From an uncultured Mediterraneibacter sp. (lineage in GTDB: Bacteria; Bacillota; Clostridia; Lachnospirales; Lachnospiraceae): 64,000 bases of DNA. The notes under the pieces were generated by a model. The model was not told the origin of the DNA and made no database searches. It saw nothing but the letters and a program-made list of their open reading frames with translations. The position numbers were made by a program, and so were the translations under genes. Shown here piece after piece: positions 24,594-33,706 of the stretch. The DNA is taken from the NCBI GenBank assembly GCA_934309345.1, contig CAKRDD010000011.1, positions 1 through 64,000 on the forward strand, read 5' to 3'. How positions within the stretch are numbered: the stretch's first letter is position 1; every line of letters begins with the position of its first letter.

Positions 24594-25547
24594 TGTGCTG
24601 GAATTTCGAAATTGAATTGGAGTCATGCCAACTTTCTTTTTAAATAATGTTGTAAAATTATTAATGTCGTGAATGCCAACTTCGTGAGCAATCTTTGATG
24701 CCGGAAGTGCTGTGTTAAGCAGCAGGTTTTTTGCGGCATTAATACGTAGTGAAATTAAATAATCGTTTGGAGAAAAGCCCGTATATTTTTTGAATTCGCG
24801 AGACAGATAATACTTGTTGATACATGCGAATTCAGCGAGATAGTCAAGTGACATATGAGACTGGTAATTGTTCTCCATATACTTAATCAAGAAACGGATA
24901 TTCTGCGGAATCTCCGTTTCTTCTGTATGAATACGTGTTGGAATGAGAAGATATGTAAGCAGCACGTCAATACAAGAAGAAGCCTGCCAATCACGGTATA
25001 ATTGTGCACTGCTGTAGATGCTTAAAACCTTCTCGAGATATTGCTGGAACTTACCTTCCGGCGATTCATGAAAAACAAAGGAACCATTTTTTGCGAATTG
25101 TGCATATAATTCCTTACATAGTGGACCCTGCACATGCAAAATAGCAACATCCCATGTACCTTTATCCACCTTATATAAATGATAATCCATACAATCGATA
25201 AAGAAACCGTCTCCTTTCGATAAAGAATATGTTTTACCACGATAGGTCAAAGAACCAGTTCCGCTATATGTAAACGCAATCAGAAAAGACGGATAATTTT
25301 GTCGTTCGGTATAGGAAGGTGCCTGATAATGAAACAGTGTAAAAGCTTGCAAATGAAACAGATGCTCCAACGCATAGTCTGTAATTGGGGGAATCTGAAA
25401 ACTCTCCACACTTCCCATAAGAGAAAAGGATGCATTAGGTAAATTGCCGTCACCATATTTCTTGTCGTTAAGTTCCTTATCAGTTAGTTGCTTGGAAGTC
25501 AAGCGCTTATGTGGTTCATAATGGGATAAGGGGATTTTCTCAAACAT
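24582..25547 (-). CDS. AraC-family transcriptional regulator
   Basis: This is a 321-residue regulator. Residues 75-170 form a cupin-like sensor (FTYSGTGSLTYRGKTYSLSK and GDGFFIDCMDYHLYKVDKGT). The C-terminal domain has two helix-turn-helix units: MSLDYLAEFACINKYYLSRE with KKYTGFSPNDYLI, and PASKIAHEVGIHDINNFTTL with KKKVGMTPIQFR. The ATG follows GAGGAGG. It points away from the tannase-rhamnosidase operon that begins about 380 bases upstream on the other strand, and is the likeliest local regulator of that operon. Confidence 0.92.
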   Translation of the reverse strand: MFEKIPLSHYEPHKRLTSKQLTDKELNDKKYGDGNLPNASFSLMGSVESFQIPPITDYALEHLFHLQAFTLFHYQAPSYTERQNYPSFLIAFTYSGTGSLTYRGKTYSLSKGDGFFIDCMDYHLYKVDKGTWDVAILHVQGPLCKELYAQFAKNGSFVFHESPEGKFQQYLEKVLSIYSSAQLYRDWQASSCIDVLLTYLLIPTRIHTEETEIPQNIRFLIKYMENNYQSHMSLDYLAEFACINKYYLSREFKKYTGFSPNDYLISLRINAAKNLLLNTALPASKIAHEVGIHDINNFTTLFKKKVGMTPIQFRNSSTLFS

Positions 25548-25717
25548 AACAATGCCTCCTCTTGTTTAAAACTGAGTCTATTATAGGAAATATATACTGC
25601 AATGTCAAGATTCTATGATTGTAAGTCAATATAAAGTGTTTAAGTTAAATATCCAACACAGTAATCTATAAGTATGGAAATGTGGGGAGTCACAAGTAAA
25701 ACAAAGAAGGTGTGCTT

Positions 25718-25893
25718 ATGAAAAAAGAGTTTTAGTAATTGTGTTGGGCGTTCTTGCTGTACTTCTTGTTGCAGTTGGAATCCTGGCAGCATCCTTTATT
25801 AAAAAGGGTGAAAATGCAACAATGGTACTGAACAAAGATGGTTCTGCTGAGCCAGTTTCAATTGGCAATGATGAGTTAGAATCAGTAGAATAA
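25718..25893 (+). pseudogene. Small exported/membrane protein gene, frameshifted at an A6 run
   Basis: An ATG behind AAGAAGGTG is followed by six A residues and, in its own frame, a stop after five codons. One additional A would open a 58-codon frame: MKKRVLVIVLGVLAVLLVAV, GILAASFIKKGENA, and a polar tail ending in GNDELESVE. That product has a typical N-terminal membrane or signal segment. The gene is either broken, read by slippage on the A run, or affected by a sequencing error. It lies 32 bases before the tannase-family gene, within the 378-base gap after the AraC gene; the rest of the gap is AT-rich without clear sites. Confidence 0.5.
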
Positions 25894-25925
25894 ATTTATA
25901 GAAATAAGAAAAGGAAGATGCCTGG

Positions 25926-27452
25926 ATGGGAAATAATATGATACAAAACAGATGCAAAAGGGAATATTTGGAAAAGGAACTGAAAGCGAGATTTCCAGGT
26001 GCAGATATTCGGGTGGATTCAGCAGAAATCAATATGACGGGAGAGCGTAAGGCAAAAGGAGATTCATTTAATAAGATTTTCGGAGTCAGTAAGGATGTGA
26101 AGAATCTTCCGCCATATTGTGAAGTGAATGTTACATGGCGAACTGGTGAGTTCGAAGAAAAGATTATCATCTGGTCACCACTTACGTGGAATGGCAGATT
26201 TGCCGGGACTGTAGGCGGTGGCGCAGAGACAGGGGGAGCGGGCTATTTAACTGCTCCCGATGATTTTACAAGAGGATGGACAGTACCATATGCCGTGATG
26301 AAAGGTTTTACCGCTGCAACGGCAAATGCAGGCAACATCAACGGACTTCACGACTATATGCTGGATGAAAAGACGGGAAAAGTAAAGCGAGAATTATATG
26401 AAAACTGGCGTGCACGAACTACGCATCACATGACAGTAGTAGGAAAAGCGGTAGCAGAGATCGTTCATGGGCGACCTGTCCAATATGCTTACATGAATGG
26501 TGGAAGCGGTGGTGGACGCCAGTGTATGGTAGAAGCGCAGGAATATCCGGAGGATTATGATGGAATCTGGGCATCCTGTCCGGCGATTCATTGGAATCGA
26601 TTCCTATTAGAAGGTTTGTGGTTTTTGGCAGTTATGAATACAAACCATCATATTTTAAAGCCTGCAAAAATTGAGTATTTTATGAAGCGTGTATGGGAAG
26701 AATCTGGCGGAAAAGACATCTATTTTTCAAGTGAAAAGAAACCGGTTTTCGATGCAAATACATTTGTTGGAGCAATGAGTGAAGGTGGTAAAATTACCGA
26801 ACAGGATGCGAAAGTCATGCAGGCATTCTGGGATGGACCAAAAGATGCTGATGGAAATCGGTTATGGTACGGATTTCGACCGGGTGTGAAATTCTGGAAT
26901 GTAGGTATTCCAGTCGGTGGATTCTATTATTCACTGATCCGTAAACAGCCAAAGCCATTCTTCTTAACAACTCTATATGCAAGATGGGTGACAGAACAGC
27001 CAAAGCGGAAATTTGAAAAGATTACAATACCGGAATTTGAAGCACTATTTAAACAGAGCATCGAAAAATTTAAGGATGCAGGTGCGGATCAGGCTGATTT
27101 ATCTGTGTTTCAGGCTCACGGTGGCAAATTAATCGTGGATCATGGATTGAACGACCCACTGATTCCGGTAGATGGCACAATCGATTATTATAAGAACGTT
27201 GTGGCATGTATGGGAAAAGAGAAGGTGGATTCCTTCTTCCGCTTGTATCTGGTGCCTGGAGACGGACACGGAAACTGCTGGAATGAGCAGCCTGGAATCA
27301 CAGAAAGCAATGGACTGAAAGCTTTGATGGACTGGGTTGAGAATGGAATCTATCCGGAGGAAATCGAAGGTGTTCAGGTTAGCATGAAGAAAAAGGAAAT
27401 TTTGAAAAAGGCATTGATTCGTCCGGTAGATTGTATTGATGATTGGGCATAG
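25926..27452 (+). CDS. Tannase/feruloyl esterase family alpha/beta hydrolase
   Basis: This 508-residue protein resembles PF07519 enzymes (tannase, feruloyl esterase, MHETase relatives). The nucleophile elbow is MNGGSGGGRQCMVEAQEYP, followed by the family block YDGIWASCPAIHWNRFLLEG. The catalytic Asp is probable in HGLNDPLIPVDG and the His in VPGDGHGNCW. The classical family pair of Cys residues (CS next to the Ser, HC next to the His) is missing: Gly precedes Ser, and the Cys after His is displaced by two residues. No signal peptide is seen, so it is cytoplasmic. It heads an operon with rhamnosidases and beta-glucosidase, so removal of acyl groups from phenolic glycosides or acyl sugars is plausible. 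A second ATG at 25938 is possible. Confidence 0.8.
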   Translation: MGNNMIQNRCKREYLEKELKARFPGADIRVDSAEINMTGERKAKGDSFNKIFGVSKDVKNLPPYCEVNVTWRTGEFEEKIIIWSPLTWNGRFAGTVGGGAETGGAGYLTAPDDFTRGWTVPYAVMKGFTAATANAGNINGLHDYMLDEKTGKVKRELYENWRARTTHHMTVVGKAVAEIVHGRPVQYAYMNGGSGGGRQCMVEAQEYPEDYDGIWASCPAIHWNRFLLEGLWFLAVMNTNHHILKPAKIEYFMKRVWEESGGKDIYFSSEKKPVFDANTFVGAMSEGGKITEQDAKVMQAFWDGPKDADGNRLWYGFRPGVKFWNVGIPVGGFYYSLIRKQPKPFFLTTLYARWVTEQPKRKFEKITIPEFEALFKQSIEKFKDAGADQADLSVFQAHGGKLIVDHGLNDPLIPVDGTIDYYKNVVACMGKEKVDSFFRLYLVPGDGHGNCWNEQPGITESNGLKALMDWVENGIYPEEIEGVQVSMKKKEILKKALIRPVDCIDDWA

Positions 27453-27495
27453 TGCGAGAGATGAGAGAATATATCAAAATGAAAAGAGAAAACAG

Positions 27496-30069
27496 ATGAG
27501 ACTATATGATTTAAAAACATTACATATGAAAAAGTGTGTTGGGATTGATCAAAATCCTTATTTTTCATGGAAAATTGCAAACGACAAAAATGATACTGTT
27601 CAGTGTGCTTATCAGCTTCAGGTACTCTGTGATGAAGAATGTCTCTGGGATACAGGAAAAGTTGAAAGCGAAAAACAGTCTTTTGTGGAGTATGAAGGAA
27701 TTGCATTGTCTTCTAGGACAGAATATAAATGGAAAGTGACTGTGTGGAATAATTACAATGAAACAGCGGAAGCAGAGGCGCAATTTGAGACTGGATTATT
27801 AGAAAAATCTCTTTGGAATGCAAAATGGGTAGAAAGTACCATTCCAAGAGTTCCGGTTACAGAGTATAAATACGGCAATACAGCACCGGCTGTATTTTTT
27901 GAAAAAGAATTCACATTGGATAAGCGTGTGAAAAAGGCGAGAATGTATGCAACCAGCTATGGCGTTTATCAGCTTCGGATCAACAAAAAAAGAGCAGATG
28001 ACCGTGAATTTGCACCGGAATTTACAACGTATAGCACCGTATTATACTATCAGACCTATGATGTGACAATGCTTCTGAAACAGGGAAAGAATACACTGGA
28101 TATGTATGTTGGTGATGGTTGGTATTTTAGCATGCAGGCAAGCCCTGTTTTTGAAAATCAACATGAGAAACCATCGGTGTTATTCCAATTGGAAGTAGAA
28201 TATGAGGATGGAACAACAGAGCAGATTATCTCAGACGGAGATGAAACATGTGCACTTGGACCAATCTGCTATTCTGATATTTTCCAGGGGGAAAAACAGG
28301 ATTATAGAATCGGTTATGACGAGAAACATCCGGTTGAAGTGAAAGATTATGGATACGAGATGTTGGAAGCACAGCCAATGCCACCTGTTAGGCCAACCAA
28401 ACTACTTCCGGCTGTGGATGTTTTCCAGTCACCGAACGGTGAGTGGATTGTCGATTTCGGACAGGTTCTTGCAGGACGTGCACGTATTCATATCGATGAG
28501 CCGAAGGATACAGAAATTGTATTGGAATATTTCGAAATCTTAGATGAAAATGGCAATTACGTTAATACGATGTTCTGCCCACAGAAGGATATCGTTGTAT
28601 CTAATGGAACACCGCTGGAACATGAGGTGAAATTTACATTCCATGGCTTTCGCTATATCCGGGTGACCGGCATGACAGAAGTAAAGAAAGAAAATTTTAC
28701 AGCTGTACTTCTGACAACGGAAAAGGATGATTATGGTTCCTTTACATGTTCCGATGAGAGAGTGAATCGTCTGTATCAGAATGTGCGATGGTCACAGTGG
28801 AACAATATGATGTCTGTGCCGACAGACTGTCCGGCACGTGAGAAAGCAGGATGGACAGGAGATATTCTCGTGTATGCTAAGACGGCTCTTATGAATGAGG
28901 ATGTAACACCATTCTTAAGCAGCTGGCTTCACAGCTTAAGAGAAAACCAGGTAGATGACGGTGTCGTTATGATTACCGCACCATATACAAAGCTATATGA
29001 CGGCGTGTTGATGAATACGGTGAAAGAATTCGGTGACACCAGAGTGACAGGTGTTGCAGGCTGGTCGGATGCGATAGTTTGGGTGCCATATATTATGCAT
29101 CAGGTGACAGGAAATACCATTGTCCTCAAAGATAATTATGAAGCAATGAAAAAGTGGTGTGATTATATTATTCGTACTGCGAAAGAAAAAAGAGGTTATC
29201 GTGATATTCCTTATGAGTATGATCAGTATCTTTGGAATACCGGTTTTCACTTTGGTGAATGGTTGATTCCAAGTCAGCAGATTGACCCGAAACATCCTTA
29301 TGAGAATGCCAAAACAACTTCATACTTTATGGCGCCGTTCTTCGGATATCAGTCCGTACGTTATTTTGCGGAAATCTGTGGATTGCTTGGAAAAGTAGAT
29401 GAGCAGAACCACTATGATGAGATTGCACAGCAGATGAAAAATGCAATTCAGAATGGAATTATGCGTGGCGGACATATGCCGGATGATCTAATGGGTGGCT
29501 ATTGTGTGGCAATTGCATTTGATTTAGTGCCGGATGATTTAAAGGAAAATTACAAAGAAAAGTTAGTGTCACTGATTCAGAAGAATGACTATTGTCTTGA
29601 CACCGGATTTTTAGCAACACCGTTCTTGCTTGATGCACTTTGTATCGTGGGAGAACAGGAGCTTGCACATCAGGTATTCTGGCAGGATAAACGTCCGTCA
29701 TGGCTCTACGAAGTAGACCATGGTGCAACTGCAATCTGGGAAGCATGGGATGCGGATGAGGCGAAAAAGCCAGGTCGATTTGTTAGTTTTGACCATTATG
29801 CACTCGGATGCGTGGATGATTGGATGGAGCGTGCTATTTGCGGAATCGACACAGATCAGGCTGGCTTTAAACATTTTGTGATTCGTCCACAGTATGACTC
29901 AAAGCTTACAAGCTGTGAGAGAACTTTTGAGAGTGAAGCCGGTATGGTTTCCGTGAAATGGGATGAGCACACATTGAAAGTGGAAATTCCATGTAACACA
30001 ACGGCAACTGTTTATTGTGGAGAAACAGTAGTAAACATCGGCAGTGGCACTTATCAGTTTGAAAGATAG
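27496..30069 (+). CDS. GH78 alpha-L-rhamnosidase
   Basis: This is an 857-residue cytoplasmic enzyme. The N-terminal beta-sandwich domains include YFSWKIAND, YEGIALSSRTEYKWKVTVWN and ARMYATSYGVYQLRINKKRA, where the last block is the GH78 N-terminal module. The catalytic barrel carries VPTDCPAREKAGWTGDILVY (acid region) and VDHGATAIWEAWDADE (base Glu). A C-terminal beta domain begins near FKHFVIRPQYDSK. The ATG at 27496 is chosen because the family-typical sequence starts there; the ribosome binding site is weak and an upstream start overlapping the tannase-family gene is possible. It should release terminal L-rhamnose from small glycosides. Confidence 0.9.
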   Translation: MRLYDLKTLHMKKCVGIDQNPYFSWKIANDKNDTVQCAYQLQVLCDEECLWDTGKVESEKQSFVEYEGIALSSRTEYKWKVTVWNNYNETAEAEAQFETGLLEKSLWNAKWVESTIPRVPVTEYKYGNTAPAVFFEKEFTLDKRVKKARMYATSYGVYQLRINKKRADDREFAPEFTTYSTVLYYQTYDVTMLLKQGKNTLDMYVGDGWYFSMQASPVFENQHEKPSVLFQLEVEYEDGTTEQIISDGDETCALGPICYSDIFQGEKQDYRIGYDEKHPVEVKDYGYEMLEAQPMPPVRPTKLLPAVDVFQSPNGEWIVDFGQVLAGRARIHIDEPKDTEIVLEYFEILDENGNYVNTMFCPQKDIVVSNGTPLEHEVKFTFHGFRYIRVTGMTEVKKENFTAVLLTTEKDDYGSFTCSDERVNRLYQNVRWSQWNNMMSVPTDCPAREKAGWTGDILVYAKTALMNEDVTPFLSSWLHSLRENQVDDGVVMITAPYTKLYDGVLMNTVKEFGDTRVTGVAGWSDAIVWVPYIMHQVTGNTIVLKDNYEAMKKWCDYIIRTAKEKRGYRDIPYEYDQYLWNTGFHFGEWLIPSQQIDPKHPYENAKTTSYFMAPFFGYQSVRYFAEICGLLGKVDEQNHYDEIAQQMKNAIQNGIMRGGHMPDDLMGGYCVAIAFDLVPDDLKENYKEKLVSLIQKNDYCLDTGFLATPFLLDALCIVGEQELAHQVFWQDKRPSWLYEVDHGATAIWEAWDADEAKKPGRFVSFDHYALGCVDDWMERAICGIDTDQAGFKHFVIRPQYDSKLTSCERTFESEAGMVSVKWDEHTLKVEIPCNTTATVYCGETVVNIGSGTYQFER

Positions 30070-30105
30070 TTAGAAATATAAAAAGTAGTAAGAAATAGAA
30101 TAGAA

Positions 30106-31481
30106 ATGGAAGATAAAATGAAAGAAAATACAGAAAAATTAGGAATGAATCAAAAAATCGGTATCATGCTTTGCGCGATGGTAAGTGCAGTAGCCACGGG
30201 ATATGTACCGAACTACATTAATATTTATTATACAGATAACGTTGGCATTTCCATGGGTGCAGTTGGTATGATTCTAATGATTACGAAAATTACTGACGGT
30301 GTAACAGATATTGTCATGGGTATGATTGTTGATCGAACCCATACAAAGCTTGGCAAAGCGAGACCTTGGGTTCTTGCGGGTGGAGCCGGACTTGCTATTT
30401 CAATTATGATGCTGTTCAATTGCCCGGGAAGCTTGCCTGGATGGTTTAAGGTTGCGTTCTGCGCGCTGTTTTATTTCCTGGCAAATCCTATTTTCGGTAC
30501 GATGACTTCTGTGGCATGCGGAACGATGAATAACCTTTTAACAGCTGATTCGAAAAAGCGTAGTGTACTCGGTGTGTTCTCGGCATATGGATCATTGTTC
30601 TGCGTTATGCTTATTGGTTTGGTTGTTCCTGTAATTCTTTCTGCAATGAATGAGAGTCAGGCTGCATATACAACCGTAACATTGATCTTTGCGGCAATCG
30701 CTGTTTTAGCTGCAATTTTGGGTGTGAAATTAACAAGAGAAACCGTAACAGAGCATTCAGAAGCACATTTAAAAGAAAAGCAACCAGTGAAGGAATCTTT
30801 AAAAGAACTTGTAAAAAACAAATACTTTGTATTCCTTGCAATTGGAACAATCCTTTACAATTTATCAGCAGCTCCGGTTGCTACTTACTATGCGAAATAT
30901 GTATTTGGAGATATTAATAAGACGGCGCTGATTAATCTGCCGGGTATGTTAGCTATCTTTATTCTTCCATTTGCGGTACCGTTTATCAATAAATTTGGAA
31001 AGCGTAATTGTATTGTTGGTGGAATGTTATTAGCAGCAGCCAGCCATATTGTTATTTTCTTTGCAAATACAAATTTAGCGATGTTCATGATTGGAAAAAG
31101 TATCGGTGGTATTGCAGTTGTACCGTTTACCGTTGCATTGATTCCAATGACAGGTGAAATTTGTGACTACGCATTGTATCGTTCAAAAAAGCCGATGGAT
31201 GGAACAATTAGTTCAGCTGCTACGATGGGGGGGGGAAGATTGGTATCGGTCTTGCAGCAGGGTTATCAAGCATGATGCTTGCACTGGGCGGATATATCAG
31301 CACAGATAGTTCAGTGCTTGCAGTACAGCCTGATAGTGCGATTTTTATGATTCGTGTGTTAGCAGGAATTTACCCTGCTGTGATGTACATATTAGCAGCA
31401 ATTTGTTTCTGGAAGATTGACCTGGAGAAGAAAGGAATTACAGAAATTCAAAAAGAATTAAAAGAACAGGGGTTGAGATAA
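30106..31481 (+). pseudogene. GPH-family symporter split by a frameshift in a G9 tract
   Basis: From 30106 (or the better-spaced ATG at 30118) an intact transporter frame runs through ITKITDGVTDIVMGMIVDRT and KLGKARPWVLAG to PMDGTISSAATM at about 31227. There a run of nine G residues shifts the frame, and the product ends 16 codons later. The missing C-terminus continues in another frame as KIGIGLAAGLSSMMLALGGY through the last two helices to the stop at 31481. Seven or ten G residues would join both parts. The rest of the gene is clean, so the shift is recent, reversible (slipped-strand) or a sequencing error. The gene lies between rhamnosidase and serine hydrolase in the same operon. Confidence 0.85.
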
Positions 31482-31482
31482 G

Positions 31483-32685
31483 ATGACAGAACACGATATT
31501 ACCGCATGTATGCAGACATATGTGGAACACCGGGAAATGTCCGGTGGGGCACTTATGGTACGAAAAGATGGCGAGTTGATTTATCAAAATAAATGGGGAA
31601 TGGCCAATCTCGACACAAAAGAAGAGGTTTCGTATGATTCCATCTACCGTATGATGTCGATGTCGAAATGTGTAACTGCAGTTGCCATTATGCAATTGAT
31701 TGAGAGTGGCAAGATGGATTTGGATGATTCGTTGTCAAAATATGTGCCTGAATTCAAAAATATGCAGGTCGCATCGGATAAACGATATGTGATTGATATG
31801 AAAAATCCAAAGAAAATTCTGCTGCAGGTGCCACTTTTTAAAATGGAAAAGGTAAAGACCGTGCCTGCGGACAGAGAAATAACCATTCGTGATTTGCTGT
31901 CTCATTCATCTGGCTTGGAGCAAGGTGCAGTTGGTTTGATTGCAATGATGAAAATGAAAAATGAAGATCAGATTTTGGAAGACCGTGTGATGCGATACAG
32001 CAGATACGTGTTGGATTTCCAACCTGGATCAGCAACAAATTATTCTCCACTTGCCGGATTTGATATTCTCGGTTATATCGTTGAACGCGTTTCTGGCTTA
32101 CGTTTGGAAGAATATATCCAAAGGAACATTTGTGAACCGTTGGATATGAAGGATACCACTTTTTTCTTGAATGATGAACAGAAAAAACGTCTTGTTCACG
32201 TATATAAGAGAGAAAATGAAAAATTAAAAGATGTTACCGGAACAAAGGATGACATGTTTGGAATGCTGCATCAGGAACCGTTACAGTTTGAAGAAGGAAG
32301 TGGAGGATTGTTCTCTACGATTATAGATTATGAACATTTTGGAGAAATGCTCTATAATCAAGGAACTTATCATGGACGGCAGATTTTGAAACCTGAAACT
32401 GTATCATTGATGCATACAGAAGCAGCAGAAAAACATTTGGAATCAGAACCAGGTATGGTATGGGGGCTGGGTATGAAGATTCGGCAAAATCCTGAAGCTG
32501 CGAAAAGCTTTGCGACAGAAGGTACATACGGATGGAGTGGAGCTTTCGGAACTCATTTTTTTGTGAGTCCTAAGGATCAAATAGAGGTTGTGTTTGTAAC
32601 AAATCGTTGTGATCTTGGTGGATCAGGTTCCTATATCAGTACCAAGGTAGAAGAACTTGTCTTTGACGTGTGGGGAGGAAAGTAG
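31483..32685 (+). CDS. Beta-lactamase-fold serine hydrolase (class C/EstB-like)
   Basis: This 400-residue protein is in the penicillin-binding-protein/class C beta-lactamase family. The SxxK motif is in RMMSMSKCVTAVAIMQLIES, with LRDLLSHSSGL-type helix (ITIRDLLSHSSGLEQG), the Tyr motif in ATNYSPLAGFDILGYIVERV, and the C-terminal GWSGAFGTHFFV strand. In sugar-utilisation clusters such proteins are usually esterases rather than beta-lactamases. No signal peptide is seen, so it probably deacylates imported glycosides. It starts one base after the stop of the split symporter gene. Confidence 0.88.
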   Translation: MTEHDITACMQTYVEHREMSGGALMVRKDGELIYQNKWGMANLDTKEEVSYDSIYRMMSMSKCVTAVAIMQLIESGKMDLDDSLSKYVPEFKNMQVASDKRYVIDMKNPKKILLQVPLFKMEKVKTVPADREITIRDLLSHSSGLEQGAVGLIAMMKMKNEDQILEDRVMRYSRYVLDFQPGSATNYSPLAGFDILGYIVERVSGLRLEEYIQRNICEPLDMKDTTFFLNDEQKKRLVHVYKRENEKLKDVTGTKDDMFGMLHQEPLQFEEGSGGLFSTIIDYEHFGEMLYNQGTYHGRQILKPETVSLMHTEAAEKHLESEPGMVWGLGMKIRQNPEAAKSFATEGTYGWSGAFGTHFFVSPKDQIEVVFVTNRCDLGGSGSYISTKVEELVFDVWGGK

Positions 32686-32686
32686 C

Positions 32687-33682
32687 ATGAGTCAGAAAAT
32701 AACAGAATGTACATCCTTAAGCGAATTGCAGATGAGACCGGAATGGGAGTCTCTGATTCCTTATTTAGTCTACAGTCAGAATGGATTAGGTGGCAATCTG
32801 AAGATGAACATGAGTCTTGCAGATATTGAAAAAATGCACAAAACATGGTCTGCAAAAGATATGGCATATGGTTTGAACCGTGTTGCAGAAATTTTAGAAA
32901 GCGGTGAGAAGTTTGCTTATCCGGTGTATGATGCTGCGAGCGTGGCAGAAGATACGGAGAAAGGCGATGTGCAGATTTTTCACTTTCCGGCTGAGTCAAA
33001 ACAATATGTGATTTTGGCTGCAGGTGGTGGATATGGCTCGGTCTGTTCATTACCAGAAAGTTTTCCTGTAGCTGCAAAATTAAATGAATTGGGTGTGACC
33101 GTATTCTGCTTGAATTACCGTGTCGGTGCACCGAAAGTATTTCCAAAACCGATGCAAGATTTGGCTGCTGCATGTAAATATATTGAAGCACATGCAGATG
33201 ATTTTCAGGTGAATGCCGAGGAATATGCGGTAGGTGGTTTCTCTGCCGGCGGGCATCTGGCTGCTTCATGGGGAACGAAATCAATCGGTTACGAGGTATA
33301 CGGATGTCTGAAACCAAAATGTATGCTGTTAGACTATCCTTTGATTGATGTCTGGGATACACTGCAGCAGATGCCACTGCCAGTTCGAATTATGATGGTA
33401 AAAGGCTATTTTGGAAAAGGTAATGCGGAAGAAATTTGCAAAGATTATGAGATTGTTCGAAATATGGATGCAGACTATCCACCAACATTTCTTATTCAGG
33501 CAGAGAATGACAGCACTGTTCCAATTTCGAATAGTGATAATATGAAGAATCAATTGGCTGCTCTTGGAATTGCCTACGAATACGAGAGAATCAAAACCGG
33601 TGAGCATGGCTTTGGTTTGGGAACTAGTACAGAAGCTGAGGGATGGGTAGAAAGAGCACTTCGTTTTTGGAAACATTTATAA
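32687..33682 (+). CDS. Alpha/beta hydrolase (acetyl esterase/BD-FAE-like)
   Basis: This 331-residue protein starts at the ATG behind GGGGAGG, immediately after the serine hydrolase gene. The central fold has VILAAGGGYGSVCSL (oxyanion loop), FCLNYRVGAPKVFPKPMQDL, the nucleophile elbow YAVGGFSAGGHLAASWG, a probable Asp in FLIQAENDSTVPISNS and a His in KTGEHGFGLG. This pattern fits cytoplasmic carbohydrate acetyl esterases. Together with the tannase-family protein and the serine hydrolase it gives this operon three different ester-cleaving enzymes. Confidence 0.87.
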   Translation: MSQKITECTSLSELQMRPEWESLIPYLVYSQNGLGGNLKMNMSLADIEKMHKTWSAKDMAYGLNRVAEILESGEKFAYPVYDAASVAEDTEKGDVQIFHFPAESKQYVILAAGGGYGSVCSLPESFPVAAKLNELGVTVFCLNYRVGAPKVFPKPMQDLAAACKYIEAHADDFQVNAEEYAVGGFSAGGHLAASWGTKSIGYEVYGCLKPKCMLLDYPLIDVWDTLQQMPLPVRIMMVKGYFGKGNAEEICKDYEIVRNMDADYPPTFLIQAENDSTVPISNSDNMKNQLAALGIAYEYERIKTGEHGFGLGTSTEAEGWVERALRFWKHL

Positions 33683-33706
33683 ATCGAAACAAATAAAGGA
33701 ACGAAT

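Noticed and set aside
31483..32685. Serine hydrolase as an antibiotic-resistance beta-lactamase
   Set aside because: No signal peptide, and it sits in a glycoside operon with other esterases; an esterase role is more likely.
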